Shown: positions 51,178 through 60,654, counted from the stretch's first letter. The stretch: 64,000 nt of DNA from Bradyrhizobium erythrophlei (GCF_900129425.1 NZ_LT670817.1:8212001-8276000); one strand, 5' to 3'. Numbers and translations: made by a program. The notes: generated by a model from the letters alone, not told the origin.

Positions 51178-53079
51178 CTACGAATGCAATCTGCGCCGGG
51201 GGCCCGTCCTGGGAGACGCGGCGCCCTGGGTCTCGCTGAACAGCTCGGCGAGCTTTTCGGTGATGGCGCCGCCGAGTTCCTCGGCATCGACGATGGTGAC
51301 CGCGCGACGATAATAGCGCGTGACGTCGTGACCGATGCCGATCGCGATCAGTTCGACCGGCGAACGGGTCTCGATTTCCTCGATGATGTGGCGCAGGTGG
51401 CGCTCCAGGTAATTGCCGGGATTGACCGACAGCGTGGAGTCGTCGACCGGCGCGCCGTCGGAAATCATCATCAGGATCTTGCGCTGCTCGGAGCGGCCCA
51501 ATAGTCGCTTGTGCGCCCAGTCCAGCGCTTCGCCGTCGATGTTTTCCTTGAGCAGGCCTTCACGCATCATCAGCCCCAGATTCTTGCGCGCCCGCCGCCA
51601 CGGCGCGTCGGCGGATTTGTAGATGATGTGCCTGAGATCGTTGAGGCGTCCGGGATTGGGCGGCTTGCCGGCGGCAAGCCACGCTTCCCGCGATTGCCCG
51701 CCCTTCCACGCCCGCGTGGTGAAGCCCAGGATTTCCACCTTGACGCCACAGCGCTCCAGCGTCCGCGCCAAAATGTCCGCGCAGGTGGCGGCCACCGTTA
51801 TCGGGCGCCCGCGCATCGAACCGGAATTGTCCAATAGCAGCGTCACCACGGTGTCGCGGAACGTGGCTTCCTTTTCGTTCATGAACGACAGCGGATGATA
51901 GGGATCGGTCACCACCCGCGACAGCCGCGCCGGATCGAGCACGCCCTCCTCGAGATCGAACTCCCAGGCGCGGTTCTGCTGCGCCATCAGGCGCCGCTGC
52001 AGCCGGTTCGCCAGCCGCGCGACAATACCCTGCAGATGCGCGAGCTGCTTGTCGAGATAGCTGCGCAGCCGTTCCAGTTCGTCGTGATCGCAGAGATCTT
52101 CAGCCGCGATCACCTCGTCGAATTTCGGCGCGAAGGCGTGATATTCCGGTCCACGCGGCTCGTTGACGCCGCGCGAATTCGGCCGGGTCGCTTCGCCCGG
52201 CGTCTCATCGTCTCCGAGCTCGCCGTCGTCGAAGGTATCGGAGGTGGAGGCCTGCGCGCTTTCCATCGCGCTCTCCGACATCTCGTCGGAGGTCGCCTGC
52301 GCCTGATCGGCGCTCATTTCCTGCGCCGCGTCGCTGTCGGGGGAGCCTTCCGCGCCGGACTGATCGTTCTCGCCGTCGCGGTTCTCGTCCTGGTTCTCGT
52401 CGTCGTCAGCCTCGGCGTTGCGGTCATCGCCAAGTTCGAGCGCGGACAACAGGTCATGCACGGCGTCGCCGAATCTCGCCTGATCCTCGGCGAGGCGATC
52501 GAGCCGGTCGAGCCGCGCGCCGATCTTGTCTTCCAGTACCGGACGCCAGAGGTCGACCATCTTGCGGGCCGCCGCCGGCGGCGCCAGACCGGTCAGGCGC
52601 TCGCGCACCAGCATCGCCAGCGCATCCGACAACGGCGCGTCGGCGCGGTCGGTGATCTCGTCGAACTTGCCGCGGTGGAAATGATCGTCGAGCATCGCGG
52701 TGAGATTTCTCGCAACCCCCGCCATCCGCCGCGAGCCGAGCGCTTCCACCCGCGCCTGCTCGACCGCTTCGAAAACGCCGCGCGCCTGCGGATTTCCCGG
52801 CATCAGTTTGCGGTGCACTTTCGGATCGTGGCAGGCGAGTTTCAGCGCAATGGAGTCCGCGTGTCCGCGCACGATGGCGGCGTCGCGCCTGGTCATCTTG
52901 CGCGCCGGCTCCGGCAGCCGCGCCTTGCCCGGCGACAGGCCGGGACGCTCGGAGGCGAACGCCACTTCAAGCTCCGGCTTTTTAGCGATCGCGCGCAGGC
53001 AGGCGGTGACCGCGCGCTTGAACGGCTCGGTCGGCGCTTCCTTTGATCCGGTGCGGAATTTGGTGTTCGACGTCGTCAT
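51178..53079 (-). CDS. cobT: Cobaltochelatase subunit CobT
   Basis: A 633-residue subunit of the aerobic cobaltochelatase CobNST, which inserts cobalt into hydrogenobyrinic acid a,c-diamide. The N-terminal part is helical. The middle (about 225-320) is a very acidic Asp/Glu/Asn/Ser tract, as is usual in CobT. The C-terminal von Willebrand A domain has the metal-ion motif D417-N-S-G-S-M and ends with the L-I-A-I-G-I-G-H-D region. It follows cobS by 60 bases. CobN is not in the window. Confidence 0.95.
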   Translation of the reverse strand: MTTSNTKFRTGSKEAPTEPFKRAVTACLRAIAKKPELEVAFASERPGLSPGKARLPEPARKMTRRDAAIVRGHADSIALKLACHDPKVHRKLMPGNPQARGVFEAVEQARVEALGSRRMAGVARNLTAMLDDHFHRGKFDEITDRADAPLSDALAMLVRERLTGLAPPAAARKMVDLWRPVLEDKIGARLDRLDRLAEDQARFGDAVHDLLSALELGDDRNAEADDDENQDENRDGENDQSGAEGSPDSDAAQEMSADQAQATSDEMSESAMESAQASTSDTFDDGELGDDETPGEATRPNSRGVNEPRGPEYHAFAPKFDEVIAAEDLCDHDELERLRSYLDKQLAHLQGIVARLANRLQRRLMAQQNRAWEFDLEEGVLDPARLSRVVTDPYHPLSFMNEKEATFRDTVVTLLLDNSGSMRGRPITVAATCADILARTLERCGVKVEILGFTTRAWKGGQSREAWLAAGKPPNPGRLNDLRHIIYKSADAPWRRARKNLGLMMREGLLKENIDGEALDWAHKRLLGRSEQRKILMMISDGAPVDDSTLSVNPGNYLERHLRHIIEEIETRSPVELIAIGIGHDVTRYYRRAVTIVDAEELGGAITEKLAELFSETQGAASPRTGPRRRLHS

Positions 53080-53139
53080 TCTAATCTCACCGCGCGTCGT
53101 CCTCTCACCTCGGGCGTCCCCGCGTCCGCCGGGACGACG

Positions 53140-54138
53140 TTAGCTCATCGCCACGTTGACCGAGGATTCCGGGAGCTCAACGTTGAAGCAGCGCTGATAG
53201 AATTCGGCCACCAGCGGACGCTCCAGTTCGTCGCACTTGTTGAGGAAGGTGACGCGGAACGCAAACCCGATATCGGTGAAAATTTCGGCATTCTCCGCCC
53301 AGGTGATTACCGTGCGCGGGCTCATCACCGTCGACAGATCGCCATTGGCGAAAGCGTTGCGGGTCAGATCCGCAAGCCGCACCATCTTGTTGACGATGTC
53401 GCGTCCCTCCTGGGTGCGGTAGTGGTGAGCCTTGGCGAGCACGATCTCGACTTCCTCGTCATGCGCCAGATAGTTCAGCGTCGTTACGATCGACCAGCGG
53501 TCCATCTGGCCCTGGTTGATCTGCTGGGTGCCATGATAGAGGCCGGAGGTATCGCCGAGGCCGACCGTGTTGGCGGTCGAGAACAGCCGGAACGCCGGAT
53601 GCGGCTTGATCACCTTGTTCTGGTCGAGCAGCGTCAGGCGGCCGGAAACCTCCAGCACGCGCTGGATCACGAACATCACATCGGGCCGCCCGGCGTCGTA
53701 TTCGTCGAACACCAGCGCGATATTGTGCTGCAGCGCCCACGGCAAAATGCCGTCGCGGAATTCGGTGACCTGCTTGCCGTCGCGCACGACGATGGAATCC
53801 TTGCCCACCAGATCGATACGGCTGATGTGGCTGTCGAGATTGACGCGCACGCATGGCCAGTTCAGTCGTGCAGCGACCTGCTCGATATGGGTCGACTTCC
53901 CGGTGCCGTGGTAGCCCGTAACCATGACGCGGCGGTTTTTGGCAAATCCGGCGAGAATGGCGAGCGTGGTGGCGCGGTCGAAGCGGTAATCCGAATCGAC
54001 GTCCGGCACGTGCGGATCGACCTCGGAATAAGCCGGCACCTCAAGGTCGCTGTCGATACCGAATACCTGCCGGACCGACACCTTCATGTCGGGCAAACCG
54101 GCGGGCTCCTGCGCTTTGGTCATGGCGGCGGTCGTCAT
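53140..54138 (-). CDS. cobS: Cobaltochelatase AAA+ ATPase subunit CobS
   Basis: A 332-residue MoxR-type AAA+ ATPase driving cobalt insertion with CobT and CobN. Walker A is G-Y-H-G-T-G-K-S (residues 75-82) and Walker B F-D-E-Y-D is near 147. The start M-T-T-A-A at 54138 has GGAGG seven bases upstream and gives exactly the normal CobS length. It is first in the cobS-cobT pair. Confidence 0.96.
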   Translation of the reverse strand: MTTAAMTKAQEPAGLPDMKVSVRQVFGIDSDLEVPAYSEVDPHVPDVDSDYRFDRATTLAILAGFAKNRRVMVTGYHGTGKSTHIEQVAARLNWPCVRVNLDSHISRIDLVGKDSIVVRDGKQVTEFRDGILPWALQHNIALVFDEYDAGRPDVMFVIQRVLEVSGRLTLLDQNKVIKPHPAFRLFSTANTVGLGDTSGLYHGTQQINQGQMDRWSIVTTLNYLAHDEEVEIVLAKAHHYRTQEGRDIVNKMVRLADLTRNAFANGDLSTVMSPRTVITWAENAEIFTDIGFAFRVTFLNKCDELERPLVAEFYQRCFNVELPESSVNVAMS

Positions 54139-54445
54139 CAATCCTCCGAGGTCTCGGGCGCTCCCGAAACCAGATTTTGCGAATATGGCTGCGGATGGGT
54201 ACTCTGCGGAAGCTATCAGAGAGCAACGGCCGGCAGAAGCCCGTGGCCCAATCAAAGTTCCGTCGTGTTATCATCAAGATAGGGGCTAGCCCCGGTTTTT
54301 GGAAGGCTGCCCTGCGAATCACGCCGTACTTTTGCCGACCCGATCCGGGTACCCGCCCGAAGCAGTTGCTTTGATGGCACTTTCCTCCCTTGTCCTATGT
54401 TAGGTCTGCGCCTAAATCGGACCCCGGCGCCAGTACAGGAACCTT
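54139..54445. other. Intergenic control gap before cobS and dedA-like gene
   Basis: These 307 bases separate divergent genes. They contain a GGGGCTAGCCCC palindrome with a following T run at 54282-54300 but no gene or repeat-family element. Both promoters should lie here; no clear -35/-10 pair stands out. Confidence 0.45.
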
Positions 54446-55159
54446 GTGGCCTCATTCATCGATCCATTGATTGCGTTCGTCTCGGCACATGCGTGGCTTG
54501 CCTATCTCACGCTATTCCTCGCCGCCCTGCTGGAGGCCGTTCCCGTCATAGGTTCGGTGATTCCAGGCTCGACCACTATCCTGGCGCTGAGCGCCCTGGT
54601 GCCTGGCGGCGAGTTGCGGCTGCAGTGGGTGCTGGCGGCGGCGGTGGCCGGGGCGGTGCTCGGCGACGGATCGGCGTTCTGGATCGGGCATCGCGCCCAG
54701 CGCGAAATCCTCAGCAGCTGGCCGTTGTCAAGATATCCGCGCGTGATCGCGCAGAGCGAGGCGTTCTTTAATCGCTGGGGTGCGCTGGCGGTGTTCTTTG
54801 CGCGCTTCGTGCCGCCGATCCGCGCTTTCGTGCCGATAACGGCGGGCGCGGCGGGCATGCCGCCGCTGCGGTTTTACGCCGTCAACATCCCCGCAATCCT
54901 GCTGTGGGCGCCGCTCCATGTGCTGCCCGGCGTGCTGGCGGTTTCCGCGCTGCACGAATATGGCGGGCTCCCCCATCATGCCGGGCACGTCAGGCATTAC
55001 TGGATATTGGCCGTGATCGGCGGCGCGCTGATCGTGGCACTGGCGACCTGGACGATCCGCCGCCTGCATGGCGGCGGCGCCATCGAGCCGGCGGTACGGG
55101 TCCGCAAGAAGGTTGAAGGCCCGGCGAAAACTAGCTCGCGCCGCGCACCACCGTCTTGA
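54446..55159 (+). CDS. DedA family membrane protein
   Basis: A 237-residue integral membrane protein of the DedA/VTT superfamily, involved in lipid scrambling or undecaprenyl-phosphate recycling. It has I-G-S-V-I-P-G-S-T near residue 36, F-A-R-F-V-P-P-I-R-A-F-V-P near 115 and G-A-A-G-M-P near 135, the three hallmarks. The start is GTG 54446 with AGGAA upstream. The C-terminal 29 bases overlap the J-domain gene read on the other strand, which would make an antisense mRNA end. Confidence 0.9.
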   Translation: MASFIDPLIAFVSAHAWLAYLTLFLAALLEAVPVIGSVIPGSTTILALSALVPGGELRLQWVLAAAVAGAVLGDGSAFWIGHRAQREILSSWPLSRYPRVIAQSEAFFNRWGALAVFFARFVPPIRAFVPITAGAAGMPPLRFYAVNIPAILLWAPLHVLPGVLAVSALHEYGGLPHHAGHVRHYWILAVIGGALIVALATWTIRRLHGGGAIEPAVRVRKKVEGPAKTSSRRAPPS

Positions 55160-55793
55160 GATAATTATACGCCTTGATGATCTCGATCAGGCGATCTTCG
55201 GTGGAGCGGTCGCCGCCATTGGCGTCGGGATGGTGCTGCTTCACCAGCGCCTTGTACTTCGCCTTGACGGTCTCGAGCGTCGCATCCGAGCCGAGCCCCA
55301 TCACCTGCAACGCCTTGCGCTCGGCGTTGAATATTTTTCGGGTTTCGACCTTGGTCTCGCCGGCGGCTCCGCCCGGACCCGGCCGCCAGCGGCCGCGCCC
55401 ATTGAGTTCGCTGAACATGCTGAACGGGTCGGAGGCGCCTTCCAGGTCGGCCTCGGGGCTGCCCTTGCCCTTCTTGGCGCTGGTGTTGGCGCCCATCTTC
55501 CAGGTCGGACGATGGCCGGTCAGCGCATCCTTCTGGTAGCGCGCGACCGCGTCGGCATTCATCCCGGAAAAGAAATTATAGGACTGGTTGTATTCGCGGA
55601 CGTGGTTGAGACAGAAGTGCCAGTACTCCTTGTCATTGGCCCGGCCCTTGGGCGCGCGGTGCGGCCCCTTGTTCTTGCAGTCCGGCCATTCGCACATCGC
55701 GGATTCTTCCCGCGCCTGCGCCTGCTGCTTCGCGCTCAGCTTGTTGGGCTTGATGCGAATGGAGTCGAAGAATTTGGATGAATCAATCGGCAT
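55131..55793 (-). CDS. J-domain (DnaJ-like) protein
   Basis: A 220-residue co-chaperone-like protein. The J domain is at the C-terminus (about residues 158-218) with the H-P-D triad in V-K-Q-H-H-P-D-A-N-G-G, so it should stimulate a DnaK. The N-terminal half has two C-x2-4-C pieces (M-C-E-W-P-D-C-K and F-C-L-N-H-V-R-E-Y near 33-65) that could bind a metal. This layout is common in Alphaproteobacteria next to bolA and cobS. It overlaps the convergent dedA-like gene by 29 bases. Confidence 0.9.
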   Translation of the reverse strand: MPIDSSKFFDSIRIKPNKLSAKQQAQAREESAMCEWPDCKNKGPHRAPKGRANDKEYWHFCLNHVREYNQSYNFFSGMNADAVARYQKDALTGHRPTWKMGANTSAKKGKGSPEADLEGASDPFSMFSELNGRGRWRPGPGGAAGETKVETRKIFNAERKALQVMGLGSDATLETVKAKYKALVKQHHPDANGGDRSTEDRLIEIIKAYNYLKTVVRGAS

Positions 55794-55901
55794 GGCTGAC
55801 TATGACAACGCAATGCAAAAAGCTTCAAGTCTTGACATTGCGAAACCCTCACTCTCGATGCGCCATTGACGACGGACGGTCATGGACGTATTGCCGCGGC
55901 C

Positions 55902-56177
55902 ATGAGCACCAAAGACGCTATCACAAACAAGTTGCGCGAAGCTTTCTCGCCCGAAAGCCTCGACGTCACGGACGAATCACATTTGCATGAGGGCCACGCC
56001 GGCCACAGGCCGGGCGGCGAAACGCATTTCAGAGTTTATATTGTGTCGCCGGCGTTCCAGGGGAAGAGCCGGATCGAACGCCACCGCATGATTAATGCCA
56101 CCCTCGCCGGGGAACTCGCCGGCTCCGTCCACGCGCTGGCAATCAAGGCGCAGGCGCCGGGGGAAGCGGACGGCTGA
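55902..56177 (+). CDS. bolA: BolA family protein
   Basis: A 91-residue protein. ATG 55902 gives the family start M-S-T-K-D-A-I; an upstream TTG at 55866 would add 12 residues. It has the conserved D-E-S-H-L-H-E-G-H near residue 28 (with the cluster-ligating His) and V-S-P-A-F-Q-G-K-S-R-I-E-R-H-R, the BolA core. BolA proteins bind monothiol glutaredoxins with shared Fe-S clusters and affect morphology and iron control. It is divergent from the J-domain gene. Confidence 0.92.
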   Translation: MSTKDAITNKLREAFSPESLDVTDESHLHEGHAGHRPGGETHFRVYIVSPAFQGKSRIERHRMINATLAGELAGSVHALAIKAQAPGEADG

Positions 56178-56220
56178 GAATCTTCTTCGCCCCGCCCCGG
56201 AAGGCAGGGAAACGAAACCC

Positions 56221-57528
56221 CTAAAACGCGGTGCCTGCCCGCTTTGGCTTTTTCTCCTCGACCTCGGTCTCGCGCGGCACCGCCACGATCCGCAGCGCGG
56301 TGATGCGGTTGCGCTCGCGGCGCAGGACGCGGAAGCGGAAGCCGTGGAAGGTGAAACTCTGGCCCCGCTCGGGGATCGAACGCGCCTCGTGAATCACAAG
56401 GCCGGCGACGGTGGTCGCCTCTTCATCGGGCAGATGCCAGTCCATCGCGCGGTTGAGATCGCGGATCGGCACCGAGCCGTCGACCACCACCGAGCCGTCG
56501 GGCTGGGCGCGGACGCCGGCCACCACCACATCGTGCTCGTCGGAAATATCGCCGACGATCTCTTCCAGGATGTCCTCCAGCGTCACCATGCCTTCGACTT
56601 CGCCGTACTCGTCGACAACCAGCGCGAAATGGGTCTTGCGGCGGCGGAAGGCTTTGAGCTGTTCGGACACCGGACGCATCTCCGGCACGAACCAGGGCGG
56701 CAGCGCGATGGTCGAGACGTCGATCCTCGATGTATCGCCATCGGCCGCGCGTATCGCGCGCAGCAGATCCTTGGCGTGCAGCACGCCGATGATGTTTTCC
56801 GGCTTGTCGCGCCACAGCGGAATCCGCGTGTATTCGGTGGCCAGCACCTCGCGCACCAGATCTTCCGGCGGCAGGTCGGCATTGATCATCACCATTTCGG
56901 TGCGATGAACCATCACGTCGGAGACCTGAAGCTCGCGCAGATCCAACAGCCCGCCGAACATGTCGCGGTCCTGCTTTTCGACCTTGCCTTCGTGGTGGAG
57001 CAGATCGACCGCGCCGCGCAAGCGCTCGATCGGCGAAAGGATCGGCTGGTTGATGCCGATCTTGATGCCCAGCATTCTCATCAGCGCGCGGACGATCGCC
57101 TCGATCACGGTGAGCAGCGGTCCCAGCAGGTAGACCATCAGCTTCATCGGACGGGCGACCAGCAGCGCCACGCGGTCCGGCGCGTTGATGGCAATGGTCT
57201 TCGGCAGCACCTCGGCAAAGATCACAACCGTCACCGTCATCACGCCGGTGGCATAGAGCACGCCGACCTCGCCGAACCAGGCCGTGAAGATGCCGGTCGC
57301 CAGCGCCGAGGCGCCGATATTGGCGATGTTGTTACCGAGCAGCAGCGCGCCGATCATCCGGTCGCGCATCGCAACCAGGCTGGAAACGACGTCAGCCTCG
57401 CGGTTGCCCTGCTTCGACAGCCGCAGCATGCTCGCGCGCGAAGCCGCGGTGAGCGCTGTCTCGCTCGCGGAAAAGAACGCCGAGATCAGCAGGCAGGCGA
57501 GGACGATGGAGAATGTAAGCCAGTCCAT
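56221..57528 (-). CDS. CNNM/CBS-domain transporter-like protein (HlyC/CorC family)
   Basis: A 435-residue membrane protein. The N-terminal CNNM (DUF21) domain (1-200) has four helices with S-A-F-F-S-A-S-E-T-A-L and L-L-G-N-N-I-A-N-I and F-A-E-V-L-P-K-T. Two CBS domains (about 215-335) contain V-S-D-V-M-V-H-R-T and L-V-V-D-E-Y-G-E-V-E-G-M-V-T. The C-terminal CorC_HlyC transporter-associated domain (350-425) ends the protein. Relatives export or regulate magnesium and cobalt. It lies 68 bases after aroB on the same strand; whether it is in that operon is not known. Confidence 0.92.
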   Translation of the reverse strand: MDWLTFSIVLACLLISAFFSASETALTAASRASMLRLSKQGNREADVVSSLVAMRDRMIGALLLGNNIANIGASALATGIFTAWFGEVGVLYATGVMTVTVVIFAEVLPKTIAINAPDRVALLVARPMKLMVYLLGPLLTVIEAIVRALMRMLGIKIGINQPILSPIERLRGAVDLLHHEGKVEKQDRDMFGGLLDLRELQVSDVMVHRTEMVMINADLPPEDLVREVLATEYTRIPLWRDKPENIIGVLHAKDLLRAIRAADGDTSRIDVSTIALPPWFVPEMRPVSEQLKAFRRRKTHFALVVDEYGEVEGMVTLEDILEEIVGDISDEHDVVVAGVRAQPDGSVVVDGSVPIRDLNRAMDWHLPDEEATTVAGLVIHEARSIPERGQSFTFHGFRFRVLRRERNRITALRIVAVPRETEVEEKKPKRAGTAF

Positions 57529-57596
57529 GGGTTGACGATCACTTCATCTGTCGTTGCAGCCTGATCTTTTCGGAAAGCCGTGTTCCGGATCAGGCC

Positions 57597-58745
57597 CTAA
57601 ATCTTGCTTGCCAGCTTGGCTTTCAGAAAATCGCGGACCAGCGCAGGTTCGACATCGGGCGCAATCACGGCGCGCCCGACAGACTCCAGCAGGATGAAGG
57701 TGAGCCGGCCGCGTTTGACCTTCTTGTCCTGAGCCATCAGCGCCATCAGCGCATCGGCATCCGCCAATCCTTCCTGGGAAAACCCGGCGATGTCCTGCAA
57801 ATGGGTCGGCAGGCCCACCTCGGCAAGGTGATGCCTGACGCGCGCCGCGTCGGATTCGGAGATCATCCCGAGTTGCGCGGAAAATTCCGCCGCCAGCACC
57901 ATGCCGACGGAAACGCCTTCGCCATGAAACAGCCGGTCGGAAAAGCCGGTCGCGGCCTCCAGCGCATGGCCGAAAGTATGGCCGAGATTGAGCAGCGCGC
58001 GCTCGCCGGTCTCGCGCTCGTCGCGCGCCACGATCGCGGCCTTGGCGCGGCAGGAGGTGGCGATGGCGTGTTCGCGGCCGGCGCCACCTGAGAAAATATC
58101 GCCATGGTTCGCCTCCAGCCAGGCGAAAAACGCTTCGTCGCCGAGCACGCCATATTTGGCGACTTCGGCATAGCCGGCGCGGAACTGGCGCGGCGACAGC
58201 GTGTCGAGCACCGCGGTGTCGGCAACCACCAGCAGCGGCTGGTGAAACGCGCCGAGCAGATTTTTGCCTTGCGGCGAATTGATCCCGGTCTTGCCGCCGA
58301 CCGACGAGTCGACCTGCGCCAGCAGCGAGGTCGGCACCTGCACGAAATCGACGCCACGGCGCAGGATTGCCGCGGCGAACCCTGCGAGATCGCCGACCAC
58401 ACCGCCGCCGAGCGCGATCACCAGATCGTTGCGCTCGATCTTCGCCGCGATCAGCGCCTCGCTGACCTGTTGCAGGCCGGCATAGGCTTTCGAACCCTCG
58501 CCCTCCTCGACAATGATGCGCGACGTCGCAATACCGGCCTGCGACAGCGAGGCCTCGGTGCTTTCGAGCCAATGCGTTGCAACATTACGGTCGGTGACGA
58601 TGGCGGTGCGCGCGCCGGGCCGCAAGGCGGCGATGCGGGAACCCAGCGACGGCAGCACGTCGCGGCCGATCACGATGTCATAGGCGCGGGCACCGAGCGC
58701 GACATCGACCGTCATGGGGTCGGAATGTTTCAGGGGCACGGTCAT
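57597..58745 (-). CDS. aroB: 3-dehydroquinate synthase
   Basis: A 382-residue NAD- and metal-dependent enzyme, the second step of the shikimate pathway. It has G-G-G-V-V-G-D-L-A-G-F near residue 108, P-T-S-L-L-A-Q-V-D-S-S-V-G-G-K-T-G near 138 and G-H-T-F-G-H near 260, with metal-binding Glu/His in place. ATG 58745 overlaps the aroK stop by four bases (ATGA), so translation of the pair is coupled. Both catalytic regions are intact. Confidence 0.96.
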   Translation of the reverse strand: MTVPLKHSDPMTVDVALGARAYDIVIGRDVLPSLGSRIAALRPGARTAIVTDRNVATHWLESTEASLSQAGIATSRIIVEEGEGSKAYAGLQQVSEALIAAKIERNDLVIALGGGVVGDLAGFAAAILRRGVDFVQVPTSLLAQVDSSVGGKTGINSPQGKNLLGAFHQPLLVVADTAVLDTLSPRQFRAGYAEVAKYGVLGDEAFFAWLEANHGDIFSGGAGREHAIATSCRAKAAIVARDERETGERALLNLGHTFGHALEAATGFSDRLFHGEGVSVGMVLAAEFSAQLGMISESDAARVRHHLAEVGLPTHLQDIAGFSQEGLADADALMALMAQDKKVKRGRLTFILLESVGRAVIAPDVEPALVRDFLKAKLASKI

Positions 58746-59368
58746 TGGCTGGCGCCCACGCTGTCCGACGTTGCCTTCGCGCCATCGCCGCACAGCCGGC
58801 TGTGCAGGGCCTCGACGCATTCCTCGACGATTTTTTCGTGCGGCACGTCGCGCGACCAGATCGTGAGATCGGCGTGCCGATAGACCGGCTCGCGTTCCTC
58901 GATCAGTCGCCCGATCGTGGCGGCAGGATCGGCGGTCTGCAGCAGCGGACGGTCGGCCCGGCGCTTCACGCGCTTCATGATGATATCGGCATCGGCCTTG
59001 AGCCAGATCGAAATCGCTTTGTCGCGAATCAGCTCCCGGGTCTGCTCGCGCATGAAGGCGCCGCCGCCAGTGGCGAGCACGGCGGGACCACCGTCGAGCA
59101 GCCGCGCGATCACCCGTGCCTCGCCATCCCTGAAATGCGGCTCGCCATGGGTCTCGAATATATCCGGTATCGGCATCCCCGCCGCCGCCTCGATCTCGAT
59201 ATCGGCATCGAGAAACGGCAGCCGCAGCCGCGCCGCCAGCCGGCGTCCGATGGTGGATTTGCCGGCGCCCATCATGCCCACCAGCACGACCGAGCGTGTT
59301 CCCAGCGCCGCTGATATCTCGGCCTCCTGGGATGCGCTGGCGCCGGCCGGTGAGGCTGTCTCGGGCAT
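58742..59368 (-). CDS. aroK: Shikimate kinase
   Basis: A 208-residue enzyme that phosphorylates shikimate with ATP. Walker A G-M-M-G-A-G-K-S-T (residues 31-39), the substrate D-A-D near 54 and the G-G-G-A-F of the shikimate site near 100 are visible, as is the lid with R-A-D-R-P-L-L near 138. About 20 additional N-terminal residues precede the kinase fold. It heads the aroK-aroB unit. Confidence 0.96.
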   Translation of the reverse strand: MPETASPAGASASQEAEISAALGTRSVVLVGMMGAGKSTIGRRLAARLRLPFLDADIEIEAAAGMPIPDIFETHGEPHFRDGEARVIARLLDGGPAVLATGGGAFMREQTRELIRDKAISIWLKADADIIMKRVKRRADRPLLQTADPAATIGRLIEEREPVYRHADLTIWSRDVPHEKIVEECVEALHSRLCGDGAKATSDSVGASQ

Positions 59369-59531
59369 CTCAATGCTCAGTCGCCGCAGGAATTGCGGCG
59401 TTCCGCGCCACCTATACTACCCCCGCCGATACCGTTGCCAGAGACTCTTGCAACGGAGCGGCGAACATGTTGGTACTGGCCCGGCCATCCCCGACGATTT
59501 CAAGGGTTAATTCGCCGCCTGAGGCTCTGAC

Positions 59532-59678
59532 ATGCCCAGCCTGTTCCGCTTTCTGACGGTCGTCGCGGTGATCGTCGGGATCGTCTATGGCGCGATTTTC
59601 GCGCTGGCGAATTTCGTTAACCCGAAACCGCGGGAAATGACCGTCACCATCCCGGCAGACAAGTTCCTCAAGAGATAG
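59532..59678 (+). CDS. 48-residue single-helix membrane protein
   Basis: An ATG at 59532 opens a 48-codon frame ending at TAG 59678. The peptide begins M-P-S-L-F-R-F-L and has one hydrophobic helix (about residues 6-28, V-V-A-V-I-V-G-I-V-Y-G-A-I-F-A-L-A), then a polar end with P-K-P-R-E-M-T-V-T-I-P. It is 17 bases upstream of xerD on the same strand. I recall similar short frames at this place in related genomes. Function unknown; the length is unusually small and there is no strong ribosome binding site. Confidence 0.7.
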   Translation: MPSLFRFLTVVAVIVGIVYGAIFALANFVNPKPREMTVTIPADKFLKR

Positions 59679-59694
59679 GCGCCAGGGTTGGCGG

Positions 59695-60654
59695 ATGCGT
59701 TCCAGCAAGACCTCAGATGCCAAACTGATCAACCTGTTCCTCGACATGCTCGCAGCGGAACAGGGCGCCGGCCCCAACACGCTCGACGCCTATCGCCGCG
59801 ACCTGACGGATTTTTCGGAGTTTCTGGCTCGAAACGGGCAGGCCTTTGCCGGGGCCGAAACGCAAAGCTTGCGGGACTACCTCGCCGATCTCGACGGCCG
59901 CGGCTTCAAGTCGTCGAGCGTGGCGCGCCGGCTGTCGGCGATGCGGCATCTGTTTCGCTTCCTGCTCAATGAGCGGATCCGCAGCGACGATCCGGCCGCG
60001 ATCCTGTCCGGGCCGAAGCGCGGCCGAGGGCTGCCGAAGGTGCTGTCGATCTCGGATGTCGATCGGCTGCTGACGCATGCGAAGGCGCGGACCGAAACAC
60101 CGGAAGTCCCGGCGCTGCAGCGGCTTCGCGCGATGCGGCTGTATTGCCTGCTCGAGGTGCTCTACGCCACCGGCTTGCGGGTATCGGAACTGGTGGCGTT
60201 GCCATTATCAGCGGCGCGGCGCGACGCCCGCATGATCGTGGTGCGCGGCAAAGGCAACAAGGAACGGCTGGTGCCGCTCAACGAGCCCTCGCGGCAGGCG
60301 ATGGCCGATTACCTTGCGGCGGCCGAGGCGCTCAAGCCGGAGAAAAAGAAAAACGCCGCAGGCTCGAAATGGCTGTTTCCCTCGTTCGGCGAGAGCGGCC
60401 ATTTGACCCGGCAGCATTTCGCGCGCGACCTCAAGGAACTCGCGGCTTCCGCCGGCTTGGCGCCGCGGCTGGTCAGCCCGCACGTGTTGCGTCACGCGTT
60501 CGCCAGCCATCTCTTGCACAACGGGGCCGACCTGCGCATCGTGCAGACGCTGCTCGGTCATACCGATATTTCGACCACGCAGATCTACACCCATGTGGTC
60601 GAGGAGCGGCTGAAGAGCCTGGTGCGCGACCTGCATCCGCTCGCGGAGAAGTAG
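59695..60654 (+). CDS. xerD: Site-specific tyrosine recombinase XerD
   Basis: A 319-residue recombinase acting with XerC at dif to resolve chromosome dimers. The SAM-like core-binding domain covers about residues 5-95. The catalytic domain has Arg in A-T-G-L-R-V-S-E-L near 160, Lys in G-K-G-N-K-E-R near 183, H-x2-R in P-H-V-L-R-H-A near 263, and the terminal H-T-D-I-S-T-T-Q-I-Y-T-H with the nucleophilic Tyr near 300. All are present. It lies directly after the 48-residue protein gene and before accA. Confidence 0.95.
   Translation: MRSSKTSDAKLINLFLDMLAAEQGAGPNTLDAYRRDLTDFSEFLARNGQAFAGAETQSLRDYLADLDGRGFKSSSVARRLSAMRHLFRFLLNERIRSDDPAAILSGPKRGRGLPKVLSISDVDRLLTHAKARTETPEVPALQRLRAMRLYCLLEVLYATGLRVSELVALPLSAARRDARMIVVRGKGNKERLVPLNEPSRQAMADYLAAAEALKPEKKKNAAGSKWLFPSFGESGHLTRQHFARDLKELAASAGLAPRLVSPHVLRHAFASHLLHNGADLRIVQTLLGHTDISTTQIYTHVVEERLKSLVRDLHPLAEK

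Noticed and set aside
54282..54300. GGGGCTAGCCCC palindrome followed by T run, terminator-like
   Set aside because: No gene ends upstream of it on the plus strand, and on the minus strand it lies upstream of cobS, so a terminator role is not supported.
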